DNA from: JOPF136 sp963773835
GTDB lineage: Bacteria; Acidobacteriota; Terriglobia; Acidiferrales; UBA7541
Assembly: GCA_963773835.1 (NCBI GenBank)
Contig: CAVZCQ010000001.1
Span: 310,001-374,000, forward strand
Direction of reading: 5' to 3'
DNA: 64,000 bases
A program made the translations under genes and the position numbers. The notes beneath the pieces were generated by a model, which worked only from the letters and a program-made list of their open reading frames with translations, was not told where the DNA came from and did no database searches. This document shows positions 51,433-60,794 of the stretch, one piece after another (position 1 is the stretch's first letter; each line of letters opens with the position of its first letter).

Positions 51433-54400
51433 TTGTACCGTAGCAGCCCGTATGATCGTGCAAGCCAGATCGCCGATTTCGACTCCATCCGGATCAGCCT
51501 GGCAAGTCCGGAAAAGATCCGCTCTTGGTCCCACGGCGAGGTGACCAAGCCGGAAACCATCAACTACCGCACCTTCAAGCCCGAGCGCGACGGCCTGTTC
51601 TGCGCCAAGATTTTCGGCCCGGTGACGGACTGGGAATGCCTTTGCGGGAAGTACAAGCGGATGAAGCACCGCGGAGTGATCTGCGACAAGTGCGGCGTCG
51701 AGGTCACGCTCAGCAAGGTGCGGCGCGAGCGCCTGGGGCACATCGAGCTGGCCTCTTCTTGCTCGCACGTGTGGTTCTTCAAGGGCGTGCCCAGCCGCAT
51801 CGGCTACCTGCTGGACATCAGCATGCGCGACCTGGAGCGCATCCTCTACTTCGAGGGTTTTGTGGTCGTTGACCCGGGCGAAGTGCCCGGCCTGAAGCAG
51901 AAGGAGCTGCTCACCGAAGACAAATACCGCGAGCTGCAAAAGGAATACGCGGGCAAATTCCGCGCCGGCATGGGCGCGGAAGCCATCAAGGAATTGCTGC
52001 GCGAGACGGACATCGAGAAGCTCGGGGAAGAGCTGCGCGTGAAGATGAAGCAAGACGCCAGCCTGCAGAAGCGCATCAAGTACGCGAAGCGTTTGAAGGT
52101 TGTCGAGTCGTTCCGCAAGAGCGGCAACAAGCCGGAATGGATGATCCTGGACGTGATTCCGGTGCTGCCGCCGGAGCTGCGCCCGCTGGTGCCGCTGGAC
52201 GGCGGGCGATTCGCCACTTCCGACCTGAACGACCTCTACCGCCGGGTGATCAACCGCGACAACCGGCTGAAGAAGCTGATGGAACTGCACGCGCCCGACG
52301 TGATCGTGCGCAACGAGAAGCGCATGCTGCAGGAAGCGGTGGACGCGCTGTTCGACAACGGGCGGAGGGGCCGCGTTCTCCGCGGCGCCAACAACCGCCC
52401 GCTGAAATCGCTCTCCGACGCGCTGAAGGGCAAGCAGGGACGCTTCCGCCAGAACCTGCTGGGCAAGCGCGTGGATTATTCCGGCCGTTCGGTGATCGTC
52501 GTTGGGCCGGAGCTGCGGTTGCACCAGTGCGGGCTGCCGAAGAAGATGGCGCTCGAGCTGTTCAAGCCGTTCATCTACCACAAGCTCGAAGCCGGCGGCC
52601 ACTGCACCACCATCAAGCAAGCGAAAGAAATGGTCGAGCAGCAGGACGCCATCGTGTGGGACATCCTCGAAGACGTCATCCGCGAGCATCCCGTGCTGCT
52701 GAACCGCGCCCCCACGCTGCACCGGCTGGGCATTCAGGCCTTCGAGCCCGTGCTGGTGGAGGGCAAAGCCATCCGCATCCATCCGCTGGTGTGCACCGCA
52801 TTCAACGCGGACTTCGACGGCGACCAGATGGCCGTGCATATCCCGCTTTCTCCCGAATCGCAGATCGAAGCCTCCGTGCTGATGCTGAGCGCGCGCAACA
52901 TCCTGTCGCCGGCCAACGGCCTGCCGCTGGCTGTGCCCACGCAGGACATGGTGCTGGGCATCTACTACCTGACTAAGGACCGTCCCGGCTCGAAGGGCGA
53001 AGGCCGCGCGTTCGGCTCGACGGAAGAAGTGATTCTGGCGCTGGAAGCCGGCGAGGTCGAGCTGCTCACGCCCATCCGGCTGCGTTACACCGGCGAGGTG
53101 ATTGATCTGGTCACGGCGTACGACGACCAGGACATTCCCCACGCGCAGTCCATCACGCTGAACCGCCAGTTCGTGAACACCACGGTCGGCCGGGTGATCT
53201 TCAACGACCACCTGCCGAAGAGCATGCCGTTTATCAACGGCCTGCTGAAGAAGAAGGGCCTGCAACTGCTGGTGCAGTACGCCAACCTGCGGTTCGGCCA
53301 GGCGCTCACGGTGCGCATGCTGGACGAGCTGAAAGAGCTGGGCTTCCTGTACGCCACGCGCGCGGGCATCTCCATCGGAATCGACGACATGGTGATTCCG
53401 CCGGAGAAGGAGCGGCTGGTGGCCGAAGCCGAGCGTGACGTGGTGAGCGTCCAGAAGCAGTATCTGGACGGCGCCATCACCAACGGCGAGCGCTACAACA
53501 AGGTCATCGCCATCTGGAGCGACGTCACCGAAAAAGTCGCGGAAAAAATGTTCAAGGTGCTCGAAGAGCACGACAAGCAGGGCGTGATCAACCCGATCTA
53601 CGTCATGGCCGACTCCGGGGCGCGCGGCTCGAAGCAGCAGATCCGGCAGCTTTCCGGAATGCGCGGGCTGATGGCCAAGCCGTCGGGCGAGGTCATCGAG
53701 ACGCCCATCACTTCCAACTTCCGCGAAGGGCTCACCGTGCTGCAATACTTCATCTCCACGCACGGGGCGCGCAAGGGCCTGGCGGATACGGCGCTCAAGA
53801 CGGCCGACTCCGGCTACCTGACGCGGCGGCTGGTGGACGTGGCCCAGGACGTGATCATCAGCGAGCTGGACTGCGGCACCTCGGAAGGCATTTACGTCGA
53901 GCCGATTCTCGAGGCCGGCGTGGAAGTCGAGCCGCTGCGCGACCGCGTGGTGGGCCGCGTCTCGCTCGAAAAGATCAAGGACTACGAAGGCAACACGATC
54001 GTCGAGATCAACCAGGATATTTCTGAAGATCTGGCGAATGCCATTCAGGGCGCGGGCATCGAGCGGGTGAAAATCCGCTCCGTGCTCACCTGCGAATCCC
54101 GCCGCGGCGTGTGCGCGCGCTGCTACGGGCGAAACCTGGCCACCGGGCGCATGGTGGAAATGGGCGAGGCGGTGGGCGTGATCGGGGCGCAGTCCATCGG
54201 CGAGCCGGGCACGCAGCTCACCATGCGCACGTTCCACATCGGCGGAACGGCCACGCGCGTCACCGAACAGTCCCGGGTGGAAGTGAAGAGCTCGGGGTTC
54301 ATCAAATTCATCGACATGAAGACGGTCGAGGGCCGCGACGGCAACCTGATCGCCATGAACCGCTCCGGGTTGATCGCCGTGGTGGACGACAAGGGCCGCG

Positions 54401-55620
54401 AGAAGGAGCGCCACCACGTGGTCTATGGCGCGCACCTGAAAGTCAGCGAGAAGCAGCCGGTCAATGTCGGCCAGATCGCCTGCGAATGGGATCCGTACAC
54501 CTTCTCGATTCTCACCGAGGTGGGCGGCTCCATCCAGTTCAAGGACCTGCAGCCGGGCGTGACCATCGAGGAGCAGGTGGACGAAGTCACCGGGCTTTCC
54601 CAGCTCGTCGTCACTCTTCCTCCCGGCGATGAAAAGCACCAGCCCACTGTGCTGGTGCGCGATTCGGCCGGCCGCGCCAAGAAAAAGTACCTGATGCCCA
54701 CGCGCGCCCACCTGATGATTACGGACGGAGACGACGTGCATCCGGGCGACGTGCTCGCGAAGATCCCTCGCGAGACCACCAAGACGAAGGACATCACCGG
54801 CGGCCTGCCGCGCGTCGTGGAGCTGTTCGAGACGCGCAAGCCGCGCGATCCCGCGGTGATCAGCGAGATCGACGGCATCGTCAAGTACGGCGAAATCACC
54901 AAGGGCCAGCGCAAAATCACCGTGGAGAGCGAAGACGGGCGCACCATCAAGGAGTATCTGATCCCGCGCGGCGTCCACATCAACGTGCAGGAAGGCGAGC
55001 ACATCCGCGCCGGCGAGCCGCTGATCGACGGCCCGCTCAACCCGCACGACCTGCTCGCCGTGCTCGGCGAGAAGTTCACGCAGGCCTATCTGGTGAACGC
55101 CATCCAGGAGGTGTACCGCCTGCAGGGCGTCAACATCAACGACAAGCACATCGAAACCATCGTCCGGCAGATGATGCGCTGGGTGAAGGTGGAAGACGTG
55201 GGCGACACGGCCTTCCTGCTCGACGAGCAGGTGGACAAGTTCCGCTTCCGCGAGGAGAACGACCGCATCCTCGCCGGTGGCGGGCGGCCGGCCACCGGGC
55301 GGCCCATGCTGCTGGGCATCACCAAGGCGTCGCTCTCCACCGACTCGTTCATTTCCGCGGCCAGTTTCCAGGAGACCACGCGGGTGCTCACCGAAGCGGC
55401 CATCAGCGGCAAAGTGGACTACCTGCGCGGCCTGAAGGAAAACGTGATCATGGGCCGTCTGATCCCGGCAGGGACCGGGCTGGACTTCTATCGCAACGTC
55501 CAGCTCCTCACGGAAGTGCCGGAGCCCGAACCGGAACCCGAGGAAGTGCCGTTGTCGCCCGAGGAAGCGGCGGCCCTCGAATACCTGCGCAAGGACACGG
55601 GAGCGCCGGCGGAAGGATAG
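51433..55620 (+). CDS. rpoC: RNA polymerase subunit beta prime
   Basis: 1395 residues from TTG 51433 (strong AGGAGGAAGG site). Zinc-binding N-terminus CLCGKYKRMKHRGVICDKCG, the catalytic NADFDGDQM at residues 458-466 with the three Mg-binding Asp, and the second zinc site (CGTSEG... CESRRGVCARCYG). No large lineage insertions are obvious. It ends the operon at a strong terminator. Confidence 0.98.
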   Translation: MYRSSPYDRASQIADFDSIRISLASPEKIRSWSHGEVTKPETINYRTFKPERDGLFCAKIFGPVTDWECLCGKYKRMKHRGVICDKCGVEVTLSKVRRERLGHIELASSCSHVWFFKGVPSRIGYLLDISMRDLERILYFEGFVVVDPGEVPGLKQKELLTEDKYRELQKEYAGKFRAGMGAEAIKELLRETDIEKLGEELRVKMKQDASLQKRIKYAKRLKVVESFRKSGNKPEWMILDVIPVLPPELRPLVPLDGGRFATSDLNDLYRRVINRDNRLKKLMELHAPDVIVRNEKRMLQEAVDALFDNGRRGRVLRGANNRPLKSLSDALKGKQGRFRQNLLGKRVDYSGRSVIVVGPELRLHQCGLPKKMALELFKPFIYHKLEAGGHCTTIKQAKEMVEQQDAIVWDILEDVIREHPVLLNRAPTLHRLGIQAFEPVLVEGKAIRIHPLVCTAFNADFDGDQMAVHIPLSPESQIEASVLMLSARNILSPANGLPLAVPTQDMVLGIYYLTKDRPGSKGEGRAFGSTEEVILALEAGEVELLTPIRLRYTGEVIDLVTAYDDQDIPHAQSITLNRQFVNTTVGRVIFNDHLPKSMPFINGLLKKKGLQLLVQYANLRFGQALTVRMLDELKELGFLYATRAGISIGIDDMVIPPEKERLVAEAERDVVSVQKQYLDGAITNGERYNKVIAIWSDVTEKVAEKMFKVLEEHDKQGVINPIYVMADSGARGSKQQIRQLSGMRGLMAKPSGEVIETPITSNFREGLTVLQYFISTHGARKGLADTALKTADSGYLTRRLVDVAQDVIISELDCGTSEGIYVEPILEAGVEVEPLRDRVVGRVSLEKIKDYEGNTIVEINQDISEDLANAIQGAGIERVKIRSVLTCESRRGVCARCYGRNLATGRMVEMGEAVGVIGAQSIGEPGTQLTMRTFHIGGTATRVTEQSRVEVKSSGFIKFIDMKTVEGRDGNLIAMNRSGLIAVVDDKGREKERHHVVYGAHLKVSEKQPVNVGQIACEWDPYTFSILTEVGGSIQFKDLQPGVTIEEQVDEVTGLSQLVVTLPPGDEKHQPTVLVRDSAGRAKKKYLMPTRAHLMITDGDDVHPGDVLAKIPRETTKTKDITGGLPRVVELFETRKPRDPAVISEIDGIVKYGEITKGQRKITVESEDGRTIKEYLIPRGVHINVQEGEHIRAGEPLIDGPLNPHDLLAVLGEKFTQAYLVNAIQEVYRLQGVNINDKHIETIVRQMMRWVKVEDVGDTAFLLDEQVDKFRFREENDRILAGGGRPATGRPMLLGITKASLSTDSFISAASFQETTRVLTEAAISGKVDYLRGLKENVIMGRLIPAGTGLDFYRNVQLLTEVPEPEPEPEEVPLSPEEAAALEYLRKDTGAPAEG

Positions 55621-55651
55621 GAACCTCTTCTCTTCAGCAAGTGTTCTCTAG

Positions 55652-55685
55652 GGGCCGGGGCCGCAAGGCCCCGGCCCGTTTTTTT
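55652..55685 (+). terminator. Intrinsic terminator after rpoC
   Basis: Stem GGGCCGGGGCC (55652-55662), GCAA tetraloop, GGCCCCGGCCC (55667-55677), then G and seven T. Perfect 11-bp GC-rich stem with a U tract, ending the translation/transcription operon. Confidence 0.93.
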
Positions 55686-55730
55686 CAACTCCTGAACAAC
55701 GTGCCCAAGCACGATACGCGCCGGCGGCTG

Positions 55731-55747
55731 ATAGTGTGATACACTAT
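55731..55747 (+). promoter_or_regulatory. Perfect dyad before brnT (candidate BrnA operator)
   Basis: ATAGTGT-GAT-ACACTAT, 7-bp arms with a 3-bp gap, 5 bases before GTG 55753 and overlapping a -10-like TACACT. BrnA antitoxins are DNA-binding autorepressors, so this is a likely operator. Confidence 0.55.
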
Positions 55748-55752
55748 GGTTC

Positions 55753-56094
55753 GTGGCGAAGTTTCGTTTCGCTCCGTGGCTCTTGGACTGGCTCTTCGGG
55801 CTGTCCGGCTTTTCCTTTGACTGGGACGAAGCGAACAGCACAAAGAGCGTTCAGAAGCACGGAGTGAGCTGCGAGGAAGCGGAGGAAGTGTTCACTGAGC
55901 GGCGATTTGTCCCGCTGGGCGAACAGTACCAACCGCCCACCGAAGAGCCGAGATACGGCCTGCTGGGGGAGACGCGTGGAGGCAGACGGCTTTTCCTCGT
56001 TTTCACTCTGCGCCGGGAGAAGATCCGCGTCATTTCGGTTCGTGGGATGAATCAAATGGAAAGGGAGTTCTATGCGTCGCTACGTGAAGAATGA
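55753..56094 (+). CDS. brnT: BrnT-family ribonuclease toxin
   Basis: 113 residues from GTG 55753. BrnT hallmarks are present: SFDWDEANSTKSVQKHGVSC, EEAEEVF, then GGRRLFLVFTLRREKIRVIS and the closing RGMNQMEREFY. BrnT is an RNase of RelE-like fold that stops growth until neutralised by BrnA. The first 20 residues (hydrophobic and aromatic) precede the usual start and may be non-coding or an extra segment. It overlaps brnA by 23 bases. Confidence 0.85.
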   Translation: MAKFRFAPWLLDWLFGLSGFSFDWDEANSTKSVQKHGVSCEEAEEVFTERRFVPLGEQYQPPTEEPRYGLLGETRGGRRLFLVFTLRREKIRVISVRGMNQMEREFYASLREE

Positions 56095-56308
56095 ATCGGA
56101 GTACAAGCGTGTGGGTTTTGAATCCGCACGAGTTCGGGCGGCGATGAAGCGGGCCGGGGCGTCTCGCAAGAGGCCGACTTCGGTGGCCCTCGACCCGCAA
56201 TTGATTGAAGAGCTCAAGGCCGAAGCCCGCGCCCGCGGCGTCCCTTACCAGGTCATGATGCGCATGTTCATCATCGAGGGTTTCAAGCGCCTCAAACGCG
56301 CCGGGTGA
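56072..56308 (+). CDS. brnA: BrnA-family / ribbon-helix-helix antitoxin
   Basis: 78 residues; start ATG 56072 inside the end of brnT, so translation is coupled. The C-terminal half has the ribbon-helix-helix pattern PTSVALDPQLIEELKAEARA then GVPYQVMMRMFIIEGF. It should neutralise BrnT and bind the dyad upstream. Gene order toxin then antitoxin is typical of BrnTA. Confidence 0.85.
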   Translation: MRRYVKNESEYKRVGFESARVRAAMKRAGASRKRPTSVALDPQLIEELKAEARARGVPYQVMMRMFIIEGFKRLKRAG

Positions 56309-56850
56309 TGGGCGGCCGCGGGCCGGGGGGGCTGAGGCCGGCCCCCGTCGCAAAACGGGCCTGTGGCGGGGCGGAGGCGGAAAACGGGACGCGCTAGATT
56401 GGGTTGTGCCCCCGGGGCAACAGGGTTCTAAGCGACGCAATTTCCATCCTCGTGGGTAGAGGCTTGGAGGAGGAGACTAGGACGCCGGGCTAAAGCCCGG
56501 CCCTATACGTGTCTGGCGCCAGCGGGGCGTGGGGGCCGGCCTTTAGGGTGGCTGTGCTCTGCCGGAGCGCCGCGGCGTCTCGTTAATTGGGGTTGTGCGC
56601 CCGGCGCACAGGGTCTAATTTCTACGAGAGTTGCGGGCTAAGGGGTAGAGGCTGAGAAAGGCAGTGGCCCCTCGACTCCGCTCGGGACGCAAAAGGCGCG
56701 GCGGTGGTCAGTGGCCAGTGACGAGCAAGGAGAGCTCCGATCGGACCGGCTAGACCGGATTGTGCCCCCGGGACGAAGGGCTGAGGAGCCGCGTTTTAGG
56801 TCTTCTTTCCCGAGAGGTTCCTCACCACGGATGCCAGTTGCTGGGCAAGC
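56309..56850. repeat. Non-coding region with three imperfect copies of a structured repeat
   Basis: Copies start near 56397, 56585 and 56756, each with ATTG(G)GTTGTGC followed by a CCCGG hairpin, and in the first two by GGTAGAGGCT about 40-50 bases on. The stem bases differ between copies while pairing is kept in copies 1 and 2. A separate hairpin GCCGGGCT-AA-AGCCCGGC is at 56484-56501. No gene is seen. Confidence 0.5.
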
Positions 56851-57633
56851 CTACAAGACTCCCAGAATCCAGCCCTCGATGGCAGCCGTTTCGCGGTCCT
56901 GCGGCTCAATTTGGGGGTGGAAGTAGGCTTCAAGGCTGCCGTCGCGATCCGCCCCTTGCAGCCGCTTGGCGACGGCAAACGCGTCCTGCTGGTCGGGTGT
57001 TCGTCCCTCGGCCGGAAATGTCCTGTTCCAGAGCGCAGGATAGACTTCTGCGACCGCCGAGCGGTTGTGCGGAACGTCCCACCCGTCGAACGGCCAGAAA
57101 TGTACCCGGCCTTTGGCGTGTTGCCGGATGTAGCGCAGCCACGGAATGCCCGCGTGGGTGGACTTTGCCACCGACCCCTGCACGTCGAACTGGAACACGG
57201 ACTTAGCGGTGCGCGCCCGGAGTTCGGTCACCCGCCGCCACCTGGAGCTGCCGGACCGGGCCGCGGCATTTCCGGTGAGGCCGTCCCGGACAAAATCGAC
57301 GTAGATGTCCTTGTCGGTCGGCCAGTGGTGCTGGAAATCGTCAAGGAACGACGGCCAATCGAGAGGCAAACCATGCTTCTCGAAATACCGTGCTGGGAAC
57401 GAGAACCCGTGGTCGATGCCAACGAGCATCGCAGGCCCCTCCGAAAGCCTCTCGACCAGCCACTCGGCGATGCCTCTGCGTGTCCAGTACTTGCGTGGGC
57501 TGGGCGGCGGCGCGACTTCGCGTGGCACGAACGAGCGGTCAGCCTCGAAGACGCGCAGGCCCTTGAGGCTCGACGAGGGCGTCTGAGCACCGGAGTAGTC
57601 GATTCCGACATACCGTTCGAATGCGGAGTTCAT
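56851..57633 (-). CDS. DUF429-like protein (RNase H fold suspected)
   Basis: 260 residues. The N-terminus YVGIDYSGAQTPSSSL, the middle MLVGIDHGFSFP and the later AVAEVYPALW plus DQQDAFAVAKRL match the spacing of acidic residues in DUF429 proteins, whose fold is RNase H-like. The biochemical role of the family is unknown. ATG 57633 is used; the frame extends upstream to 57729 without similarity. It is on the opposite strand to its neighbours. Confidence 0.7.
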   Translation of the reverse strand: MNSAFERYVGIDYSGAQTPSSSLKGLRVFEADRSFVPREVAPPPSPRKYWTRRGIAEWLVERLSEGPAMLVGIDHGFSFPARYFEKHGLPLDWPSFLDDFQHHWPTDKDIYVDFVRDGLTGNAAARSGSSRWRRVTELRARTAKSVFQFDVQGSVAKSTHAGIPWLRYIRQHAKGRVHFWPFDGWDVPHNRSAVAEVYPALWNRTFPAEGRTPDQQDAFAVAKRLQGADRDGSLEAYFHPQIEPQDRETAAIEGWILGVL

Positions 57634-57904
57634 GCAGGCGCCGTAAGTTCGAGAAGAGCCGAATGAGACGTGCGGCCCTTGCCGGCGTCTTCCCCGCCAA
57701 TCCTTGCAGAGAAGTTCGGGGTGCTGCAAGTGGGTTTAAGTCGCTTTCTGATGCTTGACCGGCGGATGGCCGGCAGTTACACCCATAAGGCGGAAAGAAG
57801 CCGCAGGTAGCTCACGGAATTGAACGCTGCGCACGCAGAGGGCGAGGGACCACGGAAAGCATCGCGGGCTTACAATATCTGAGCTGAAAGTAGGCGGTAA
57901 GAGT

Positions 57905-58573
57905 GTGATTGACCACGCGAAATACTATGCGGCGCTGAGCGATGAGGAACTCCTCGCCCTTGCAGCGCAAGACTCGTCGCTAGTGGAGGCGGCCCGATCA
58001 GCATTGTGGACAGAATTGACCCGCCGCAGTTTGGAGAGTAAGACTCTGGGCCGCTACAGAGTGGAGAAACAACGTCAAAGTGACGCAGAAATATATTCTG
58101 GCATCCCAGCAAAAGAGGGTGGATGGGTCAAGGTCTTAGTACGAAACCACGCGCTTCGCTTTCCCTCGGCGTGTCCGTCGTGCCTGAAACCCAATCCAGA
58201 TACGCAGATTGTCGTAAGTTCGGAGCAACAACGCTTTGCCGGGTATAGGGTCCTCTACACAAAATATAAGTATCTTACTGTAAGGGTTCCTTACTGCAGC
58301 GCATGCGCTCGGAGATTGTCGATGTGGAAGGCGGTCACCACAGCCGCCATTTTCCTTGGAATCTTGGTTGACGTAACCATTATGGTCTCGTTTAAGCTGG
58401 ACCGGTGGGTGGGTTGGGTATTGATTATTCCTTTGTGTGGACCAGGGATTTGGGCGTCGACGAGTCTTGGACGTTATGTGAGGCTAGTTGGCTATGATGA
58501 GCGCTGGCTTGAGTTTTGCTTTAGATCCCCGGAGTATGCCAATCAATTCCATCAGTTGAATGCGCCGATGTAG
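57905..58573 (+). CDS. Two-helix membrane protein with zinc ribbon, unknown
   Basis: 222 residues from GTG 57905. The N-terminal third is helical and charged (SDEELLALAAQDSSLVEAAR). A CPSC...CSAC pair (about 90-135) suggests zinc binding, then two hydrophobic helices (AVTTAAIFLGILVDVTIMV and VGWVLIIPLCGPGIWAST). A short tail follows. Base composition is more AT-rich than the core genome. Not recognised. Confidence 0.6.
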   Translation: MIDHAKYYAALSDEELLALAAQDSSLVEAARSALWTELTRRSLESKTLGRYRVEKQRQSDAEIYSGIPAKEGGWVKVLVRNHALRFPSACPSCLKPNPDTQIVVSSEQQRFAGYRVLYTKYKYLTVRVPYCSACARRLSMWKAVTTAAIFLGILVDVTIMVSFKLDRWVGWVLIIPLCGPGIWASTSLGRYVRLVGYDERWLEFCFRSPEYANQFHQLNAPM

Positions 58574-58583
58574 CGATTGCAGA

Positions 58584-59351
58584 ATGATTGAAATGAAATT
58601 AGCCCTTATCGCCACAATCGTACTCGCCGCGACCATTCACCTTCCCCCAGGAAGCGAGGCCCAGCAGCGTCCCAGCAGAATAGGGCAAGACGCTCAAACC
58701 AAATCTCGCCCTAGCGGGCAGCAGCCTGCAGGCCAGAATAATGGCGCATGTTCCGCTACAGAAACACAGACCACTAGCAGCCAACCGCTCCATGGCGATG
58801 AATCCCCCCAGTGGGCGTTGGTATTCGTTGGAATCGCCACGTGCCTCTTTATTGGATGGCAATCGTGGGAAACCAGGCGAGCTGCTGAGGCGAACCGAAC
58901 GAACGCGGAAGTGTTATGGGCCAGTCAGCGAGCGCAACTGGTGGTCGGTGCGCGTGGGGATGCAACCGAGGATTTGATGAGTGCGGAACCCAAAGTCAGG
59001 ATGGTACTAAGCAACAAAGGAATGACTCCTGCCTACGATGTCAGTTACGAGACCTGGATCGAGGTTGTTACTTCGTTGGCGGGGGACTTCACGCCTAACG
59101 CCGAATACATGAGAACTCCGCACAAAATATCCGTATATTCGCATGACGAGCCGATAGGTTTTGACATTCCGCTTAGCAAAGCACTTACAAAGGCCCAACT
59201 CGCTGATTTGATGGCCCTTCGTTCGTATGTTTGCTTTCGAGTCCGAGCAGAATATCGTGATGCGCGTTTCCCGGGAAGGTACGTCGACTTCGGTTTCTGT
59301 GTAACGAAACAGGGACTTCTTTTCCTATCGAAATATCACAACTCTAACTAA
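58584..59351 (+). CDS. Exported/membrane protein, unknown
   Basis: 255 residues from ATG 58584 (an in-frame ATG at 58593 is also possible). Signal peptide (LALIATIVLAATIHLPPG), a Gln/Ser-rich stretch, one membrane helix (PQWALVFVGIATCLFIGWQS), a short coiled region and a beta-rich domain (VRMVLSNKGMTPAYDVSYET) typical of extracytoplasmic proteins that follow a helix of this kind. It begins 10 bases after the upstream gene, so the two likely form an operon. AT-richer. Confidence 0.6.
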   Translation: MIEMKLALIATIVLAATIHLPPGSEAQQRPSRIGQDAQTKSRPSGQQPAGQNNGACSATETQTTSSQPLHGDESPQWALVFVGIATCLFIGWQSWETRRAAEANRTNAEVLWASQRAQLVVGARGDATEDLMSAEPKVRMVLSNKGMTPAYDVSYETWIEVVTSLAGDFTPNAEYMRTPHKISVYSHDEPIGFDIPLSKALTKAQLADLMALRSYVCFRVRAEYRDARFPGRYVDFGFCVTKQGLLFLSKYHNSN

Positions 59352-59604
59352 CAGGAGCATTTGTATTGTTAGTGGTAACACAAGTTAGACACTACCGTCG
59401 TTCGTGTGCTGCCTCCGCGGGTAGCTGGCAAGCGCAGCACGCATGGGCCCGCGAGCCGGTACCTACGAAAGAAACAATTCGGCGGGCCTCAGAAAAGCAA
59501 AGGAGACGGGCCAGGGAACTGAATGGCCCAGGCTGCATGCAGATGCTGCGAGGAATGTCGTTACTCGGCCTCGGCGATGATTCTGGCGCAGGATCTCGGT
59601 CCAA

Positions 59605-60741
59605 CTATACCGGCGAATGCGAGACCCTGAAGTATTTCTGTTCAGCCCTTCCATATTCACCGCGCTCCCATCCACTTGCTCTTAGTTGATTGTCCCTCGA
59701 GTCCTCCAGGCTGAAATAATCGGCCTTCTTCCGGTAATAAATACTGAATTCCGAATATGGAAGCGTAGCGAGTACCAGCCTTGTTCTATCAAATGGGGAG
59801 CCGCCGCCGTTCACAGTTTGCGCCTTGACGTTGGCGAGGTCTCCAATCTCTCCTGTTTCGCAAAGGTGTTTCCACCACTGAGTCTGCAAATCTAGGCCGA
59901 GTTCGTATCCGTCTCTTCCCCACTTGAAGTAAATTTTCGGCTGCTTTAACGCCGGGCTAAACAAGTCAGTAAGCACGCGGTCCGGGAATGCGCGGAGGGT
60001 GTCCGGAGTGATGAACTTATCTTCAAAGCCCACGAGGGTTTCGGAGAACTCCCCGGTGCTGCGAAACTCGTTGCGGTTGTTCCAAGTCAGCCCGGGCGGC
60101 CATCCCTCGTCGGACGGGGGCGCAATGACCGTGAAAAAGATACCGCTGCGGTAGACGTTGTATTCCGACGCTGGCACCCTACCTATCGCTTCATCGAACC
60201 GACGCCCTTCTTCTTCGTTGTTTACAAGCTTGAAGTCCCACAGAAGGGGATGCCAGTTGGGCTGGATAACAACCCTGAAGGGCGAAAAGGCCCTGCGGGA
60301 TCGCTGTGAGGCATAGAGCTCGAATACTAAGTATCCCAGAAGGTCCAGTACGACGCTTTGCCGCACGGAAAAATCACAAAGGTACCGCAGGATTACATAA
60401 AGCGCGGCTGCGACCCCAACGGCCTTGGCTAAGGGCCTTAACACTCTCCACGCACTGTCCTCCATCGGCGATGTCTGCACTGTGGTCGCGGAAGCGTTTC
60501 GCCGAGCGAATATCCATGCGAGCCACGAGAGAGGCGCAAACACAATTAGGTTAATCACGTAATCTTGCGGCGGTGGGGCGGGAAGTCCGTTTGAGGTGTA
60601 TAGACAAGTCGGGGCAAGCAGCGGCCACCATGCGAACTTCAGCCACAGCCAAAGCACTAGAGCAAGAGCATTGTTGCCGGCGACGACGAAAGCTATGACC
60701 CCCAAGAACGCTATGAACGCTTTCGAAGTAGTCTTCAGCAT
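59605..60741 (-). CDS. Membrane protein of unknown function
   Basis: 378 residues from ATG 60741 (GGAGG site 10 bases upstream). Three or four N-terminal hydrophobic segments (AFIAFLGVIAFVVAGNNALA, VINLIVFAPLSWLAWIFA, VGVAAALYVILRYLC) and a soluble C-terminal domain of about 200 residues with many aromatics (IYFKWGRDGYELGLDLQTQW). Not recognised. AT-richer than the core. Convergent with the gene at 58584. Confidence 0.6.
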   Translation of the reverse strand: MLKTTSKAFIAFLGVIAFVVAGNNALALVLWLWLKFAWWPLLAPTCLYTSNGLPAPPPQDYVINLIVFAPLSWLAWIFARRNASATTVQTSPMEDSAWRVLRPLAKAVGVAAALYVILRYLCDFSVRQSVVLDLLGYLVFELYASQRSRRAFSPFRVVIQPNWHPLLWDFKLVNNEEEGRRFDEAIGRVPASEYNVYRSGIFFTVIAPPSDEGWPPGLTWNNRNEFRSTGEFSETLVGFEDKFITPDTLRAFPDRVLTDLFSPALKQPKIYFKWGRDGYELGLDLQTQWWKHLCETGEIGDLANVKAQTVNGGGSPFDRTRLVLATLPYSEFSIYYRKKADYFSLEDSRDNQLRASGWERGEYGRAEQKYFRVSHSPV

Positions 60742-60794
60742 CGTCTTCTTACCTCCAACGAGCGTTTGCAACCAGCCGAGCGTAGCATGACGAC

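Noticed and set aside
46816..55149. 2777-codon open frame on the minus strand across rpoB and rpoC
   Set aside because: Antisense shadow caused by high GC at third positions of rpoB/rpoC; its His/Leu/Arg-rich product has no domain, and the plus-strand genes are certain.
56309..56850. Repeats considered as a CRISPR array
   Set aside because: Only three diverged copies, spaced 172-187 bases, far from CRISPR geometry; no cas genes nearby.
59366..59689. 107-codon plus-strand frame starting at TTG
   Set aside because: No ribosome-binding site or homology, unusual composition, and overlaps the 3' end of the opposite-strand membrane protein.
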